Program-made: the position numbers and the translations under genes
Shown here: positions 7,229 through 10,206 of the stretch, one piece after another
Layout: every line of letters begins with the position of its first letter
Position numbering within the stretch: the stretch's first letter is position 1
Notes under the pieces: generated by a model
Seen by the model: the letters and a program-made list of their open reading frames with translations, nothing else
What the model was told of the DNA's origin: nothing
The model's database searches: none
Source: Ignavibacteriales bacterium
GTDB lineage: Bacteria; Bacteroidota; Ignavibacteria; Ignavibacteriales; Melioribacteraceae
NCBI GenBank assembly: GCA_016929735.1
Contig: JAFGID010000045.1
Span: 1 to 10,206 of the forward strand
Length of the DNA: 10,206 nt
Reading direction: 5' to 3'

Positions 7229-7772
7229 TTATGAACCAAATAATTTTTTTAAAAATTTCATCAATATTTTTACCAAAATTTGAAGAATCAGACCTGACAG
7301 TAATATCTGCTTTTTGATAAAATGGCAATCTTTTATTTAACAAGTTATCAATCAACTCAATTAATTTTTCTTTGGGATTTTCAGATAATATTATATCGCG
7401 TACTAGAGGTCTGTTTGTTTTGGATTTAATTCGATTATATAAAACATCAATTGATGCTTCAATATATACAATGACACCTGTTCTTTTCATAAATTGTAAA
7501 TTCTGCCTGTCAACGATTGTTCCCCCACCTAATGATATAACAACTTTATCTTCTTCTGAAATCGTTCGTAGCAATTCTTTCTCTCGTTGCCTAAAATAGT
7601 TCTCGCCTTGTTTTTCAAATATTTCAACTATCGGCATATCTTCAAATTTTTCAATTTCTTCATCAAGGTCGCAATATCTCCAACCAAGCATATTTGCAAG
7701 CACTGGTCCAATTGTGCTTTTTCCACAACCCATAAAACCCGTAAGATAAATTCTTTTCTCCCTTTTTTGCAT
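7215..7772 (-). CDS. aroK: Shikimate kinase
   Basis: The enzyme phosphorylates shikimate at the 3-hydroxyl using ATP, in the cytoplasm. The 185-aa length is typical. The P-loop GFMGCGKST spans 12-20. The shikimate-binding residues are D37 in CDLDEEIE, R61 in YFRQREKE and the GGG at 82-84 (ISLGGGTIV). The lid has NRPL with R121. It precedes aroB with a 14-bp overlap, the common aroK-aroB pairing. The upstream RBS is poor (AAAAGACG directly before ATG), and the gene starts only about 20 nt after the T-tract of the PPIase terminator, with no convincing promoter between. aroK and aroL cannot be told apart from sequence alone; aroK is used because of the aroB linkage. Confidence 0.96.
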   Translation of the reverse strand: MQKREKRIYLTGFMGCGKSTIGPVLANMLGWRYCDLDEEIEKFEDMPIVEIFEKQGENYFRQREKELLRTISEEDKVVISLGGGTIVDRQNLQFMKRTGVIVYIEASIDVLYNRIKSKTNRPLVRDIILSENPKEKLIELIDNLLNKRLPFYQKADITVRSDSSNFGKNIDEIFKKIIWFINEEN

Positions 7773-7794
7773 CGTCTTTTCAACAATTAAACAA

Positions 7795-7825
7795 TAATAA
7801 AAAAGCCGTGATAAAAATCACGGCT
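7795..7825 (-). terminator. Intrinsic terminator of the PPIase gene
   Basis: Read on the minus strand, a perfect 9-bp stem AGCCGTGAT / ATCACGGCT with a TTTT loop (7804-7825) is followed immediately by TTTTTATTATTG. It begins 12 nt after the PPIase TGA. The GC-rich stem stands out in this AT-rich DNA. The + strand orientation lacks an adjacent T-run, so it acts on leftward transcripts. Confidence 0.88.
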
Positions 7826-7837
7826 CGCAAATTTTTA

Positions 7838-9931
7838 TCATCTAAAAAATAGATAACGATTATCAACGATTTTTGCTTCTTTTTTAATACTCTCAATCCA
7901 CTGAGAAAAATAACTCTGTTTCTTTGTCATAAGTAATTGGTCTCGCATCAAATTTCTTTGCGCTTTATATAAACCTTCATCTATTTCACTTCTTTTAGTA
8001 ACTTTAATTATATAACTGCCCCAAAAACCATGAATAGGTTCAGATAATTTATTCAATTCAGCACCTGCAGCATATTTGGCAACTGCGTATTCATTTCCAA
8101 TTCCAGTAATTACACCTGCAAGTGTAAAACCATTAGCCGAATCTATCTTAGCATCCTTGAATATAATTTTAGCATCAATTAAATTGCCAGTTTGCTTTAC
8201 TTTGGCATATATATCATTAATAATCCCCTTAATCATTTCAATTTTCTTTTCTCTCATTACAATACTCTGAATACTTGCTTTTAGTTGTTCCAACGGCTGA
8301 TAACCTTTTTCAATTATTTGTGCAATTTGGACAACTACAAAACCAGATGGAACTCTCATTACATCACTTACGTCTCCCAAGTCATTTTCAAAAGCAAAGT
8401 TCAAAATAGCTTTACTGGTTCCAAGTCCGGGAATACTCTGGGCATCTTTAACAAAAGGTGGCGTTTCGATAATTTCGAATTTTGATAATTTCGCTTCATC
8501 GTCGAATGTTGTTTCATTTTGGACAAGATAAGAAAAATCACTTGCCTTGTTGTATAAGCTATCGTACGTCCTGCTAGAAGTTTTTACTTTGTTAGTGATT
8601 CTCTCAACAACAAATTTTTCATTTGAGCGTTCAGTAACTTTGATTATATGATAACCGTAAAATGTTTTAACTGGTTTTTGTATCTCACCTACTCTGGCAG
8701 ATAAACAGGCATTCCAAAATTCATCAATCATCATTCCCTTGCCAAACCACCCTAAATCCCCACCTTTTGAGCCACTGTATGTATCTGCAGATTTCTCTTT
8801 TGCTAAAGTTTCAAAGTCAGCTCCACTTACAATCTGCTCATAAATATCATCTGCTTCTTTTTTAGCTGTTTCGTCCTCTCCTGCGGAAGAAATCAGAATA
8901 TGTGAAGCTTTAATAAAGGGATCAGATGATAATAATTTCCTATCTAATTTGTATAAGTTATAACCATCGAAAGAAATAACAGGTCCGACAATCTGTCCAA
9001 CTTGGGCGTTCCTAAGAGCAGTTACAGAAGCAGGATGAAGTTGGGTAACAGATAATGTGTCTTTTTTATATGGATTATCTGAATATATTTCAACGTAAGT
9101 CTTGAATGTGCTTGTATCTGATTGAAGTTTATTAAGTACGTTAGTTAAATCTTTTATAACTGCTAGTGAATCTTTCTTTGAAGGTATATAGTTAAATAAT
9201 ACATATCTTAATGCTCTTTGTTCCTCAAGTTGATAGTCCTCTTTATTGTTGTTATAATATTCCTGAATATCATTATCGCTGACTTGAATAACTGAATCGG
9301 GGAACATATTTGTCTGCACGGCAATAAATTGAGCGTCCATTTGTAGCGTTTGTTCAATAAATGCCCTTCTAATTTCAGCTTCACTTACAGTTATTGTTGC
9401 CGTAAGATAGCTTGTTAATTTGTCCCGAAGTTTTTGTTCCCTTATTTGTTCCTCAATTTGAATTAATATATCCCTATTCCTCGGATCAGTAATAGCCATA
9501 TCATACATTTCTCTATTGAACTGTCCGGTTGAATCAATAAAATTCTGTTTTAAAAATTCAGGCGGATTCGGACCCATTATTATATTAACAATTTCCTCAT
9601 CAGTAACTGCAATATTATATTCTTCCATTTTCTGTCTGAATAATTCTTGTGTAATCAAAGCATCCCAAACCTCATCTCTTAAACGTTCAAGTTGACCTTC
9701 ATCTAATTCCATACCAGTTTGTTCTTCACGTGTTTTTTTATAATTTTCATAAAGGGCCGAAAATTGCTGATATGTTATTTCAGTTCCATTGACTTCACCA
9801 ATAAATCTTTCGCCCCCCGAAACTAACTGAGAAATATTCGAATCAGATAAAACCATAAACAAAACGAAAATACCACCTACACCAATAATAAACCAAGGGG
9901 CTAAATTTCGCATTCGTGCCATTGCGCCCAT
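7838..9931 (-). CDS. Membrane-anchored parvulin peptidylprolyl isomerase (PpiD/SurA type)
   Basis: This is a periplasmic folding factor that catalyses prolyl cis-trans isomerisation and helps outer-membrane and exported proteins fold. The product is 697 aa. One N-terminal membrane anchor (about 11-28, WFIIGVGGIFVLFMVL) follows an Arg-containing cytoplasmic end, giving PpiD-like topology. A SurA-N-like helical region covers about 38-230, including GEVNGTEITYQQF. The canonical parvulin domain lies at about 336-435: KASHILIS (341-348), GGDLGWFGKGMM (390-401) and FYGYHIIKV (424-432). Parvulin-like remnants flank it: 234-332 (QVGQIVGPVISFDGYNLYKL), 478-545 (VMRVPSGFVVVQIAQ) and 600-648 (LSEPIHGFWGSYIIKV). 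ATG 9931 is preferred over ATG 9937 because AAAGGAG is 8 nt from the former but only 2 nt from the latter. It has its own promoter and terminator. SurA itself is less likely because of the membrane anchor. Confidence 0.9.
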   Translation of the reverse strand: MGAMARMRNLAPWFIIGVGGIFVLFMVLSDSNISQLVSGGERFIGEVNGTEITYQQFSALYENYKKTREEQTGMELDEGQLERLRDEVWDALITQELFRQKMEEYNIAVTDEEIVNIIMGPNPPEFLKQNFIDSTGQFNREMYDMAITDPRNRDILIQIEEQIREQKLRDKLTSYLTATITVSEAEIRRAFIEQTLQMDAQFIAVQTNMFPDSVIQVSDNDIQEYYNNNKEDYQLEEQRALRYVLFNYIPSKKDSLAVIKDLTNVLNKLQSDTSTFKTYVEIYSDNPYKKDTLSVTQLHPASVTALRNAQVGQIVGPVISFDGYNLYKLDRKLLSSDPFIKASHILISSAGEDETAKKEADDIYEQIVSGADFETLAKEKSADTYSGSKGGDLGWFGKGMMIDEFWNACLSARVGEIQKPVKTFYGYHIIKVTERSNEKFVVERITNKVKTSSRTYDSLYNKASDFSYLVQNETTFDDEAKLSKFEIIETPPFVKDAQSIPGLGTSKAILNFAFENDLGDVSDVMRVPSGFVVVQIAQIIEKGYQPLEQLKASIQSIVMREKKIEMIKGIINDIYAKVKQTGNLIDAKIIFKDAKIDSANGFTLAGVITGIGNEYAVAKYAAGAELNKLSEPIHGFWGSYIIKVTKRSEIDEGLYKAQRNLMRDQLLMTKKQSYFSQWIESIKKEAKIVDNRYLFFR

Positions 9932-9939
9932 AAACATAA

Positions 9940-9946
9940 CTCCTTT
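9940..9946 (-). promoter_or_regulatory. Strong Shine-Dalgarno that decides the PPIase start
   Basis: AAAGGAG on the minus strand is the best RBS in the window. It is 8 nt from ATG 9931 but only 2 nt from ATG 9937, so initiation at 9931 is favoured and the protein begins MGAMARMRN. Confidence 0.7.
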
Positions 9947-9971
9947 AAAACAATTTTTAAAATTAAGATAG

Positions 9972-10002
9972 CAAATTTAGATACAACCAAGCTAAAAATC
10001 AA
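9972..10002 (-). promoter_or_regulatory. Bacteroidota-type promoter of the PPIase gene
   Basis: TTG (10000-10002, minus strand) is followed after 20 nt by TAAATTTG (9972-9979), the same -7 octamer as the lipoprotein promoter. The predicted start near 9965 leaves a leader of about 34 nt containing the AAAGGAG RBS. The -33 element is only a three-base match, so the -7 box carries most of the weight. Confidence 0.55.
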
Positions 10003-10153
10003 TTTATATTTATTAAATAATAATGTTATTTAAAGTATCTCGAAAACCACGTAAAATGTCATTAATATTCTATCTCGATAAATTTCTGCAAAAACCTTTT
10101 AAAAATTCTTTTATTCCCAATAAATAAAAAATCGTAGGTGATAAAAAAAAACA
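10003..10153. other. Non-coding spacer between divergent promoters
   Basis: About 150 AT-rich bases separate the leftward PPIase promoter from the rightward edge promoter. I found no ORF of meaningful length on either strand (the longest ATG frame seen is about 10 codons), no tRNA-like fold and no strong hairpin. The only repeat noticed is TATCTCGA, at 10036-10043 and 10071-10078. It may hold a regulator site, but nothing supports one directly. Confidence 0.5.
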
Positions 10154-10185
10154 TTGACATAAAAAATATTTTTTGTATATATTTG
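10154..10185 (+). promoter_or_regulatory. Strong rightward promoter for a gene beyond the window
   Basis: TTGACA (10154-10159) followed by TATATTTG (10178-10185), with 21 nt between TTG and the octamer, fits both the classical -35 and the Bacteroidota TAnnTTTG -7 element. The expected start is near 10192, so the transcript begins about 15 nt before the right edge. It is divergent from the PPIase gene. The gene it drives is not in the window. Confidence 0.65.
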
Positions 10186-10206
10186 CATAGTCAATTATAA
10201 CATTTC

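Noticed and set aside
7826..7836. The 7804-7825 hairpin as a bidirectional terminator
   Set aside because: On the + strand the hairpin is followed by CGCAAATTTTT, so the T-run is not adjacent, and no + strand gene approaches it.
10036..10078. TATCTCGA repeated twice, 35 bp apart
   Set aside because: Two 8-mers alone do not make a supported operator, and no symmetry or regulator gene accompanies them.
10003..10153. Possible small ORF or ncRNA in the divergent spacer
   Set aside because: Reading frames on both strands are broken by stops within a few codons, and no stable hairpin or terminator was found.

Overview
The window is AT-rich and looks like a chromosomal segment from the Bacteroidota/Chlorobiota (FCB) group, most plausibly an Ignavibacteria-like lineage. 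Three things point there: a PorQ-type outer-membrane protein of the type IX secretion system; three sites of the form TTG-N19-21-TAnnTTTG, the housekeeping promoter architecture known from Bacteroidota; and, unlike typical Bacteroidetes, readable Shine-Dalgarno sequences ahead of several genes (AAAGGAG, AGAGG, AGGG). The lineage is an inference from gene content; there is no rRNA in the window.

Layout. On the + strand, 1-2210 carries a two-gene unit: a BtrH_N/DUF4872 protein with a papain/C39-like Cys-His-Asp pattern, then an exported TPR protein 8 nt later. It converges with zero spacing on a minus-strand series read from right to left. The series begins with a membrane-anchored parvulin PPIase of the PpiD/SurA type (7838-9931), which has its own promoter and a clear intrinsic terminator. 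Next come aroK and aroB, overlapping by 14 bp, for the shikimate pathway. Then a lipoprotein of unknown function (its own promoter, 6043-6074) is followed 10 nt later by a GHL10-family glycoside hydrolase with a TTG start. Last is porQ, preceded by a possible TTGACT/TATAAT promoter. The right 269 bases hold no gene; they contain divergent promoters, one for the PPIase and one pointing right into a gene outside the window.

How it fits together. Most products act in the cell envelope: outer-membrane PorQ, the periplasmic/outer-membrane lipoprotein, the exported glycan hydrolase, the periplasmic folding factor and the exported TPR protein. aroKB is a conventional metabolic insert. I see no mobile element, CRISPR array, tRNA, rRNA or phage gene, and no convincing evidence of a wholly new system. 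The least understood parts are the BtrH-like/TPR pair and the lipoprotein-hydrolase-PorQ cluster.
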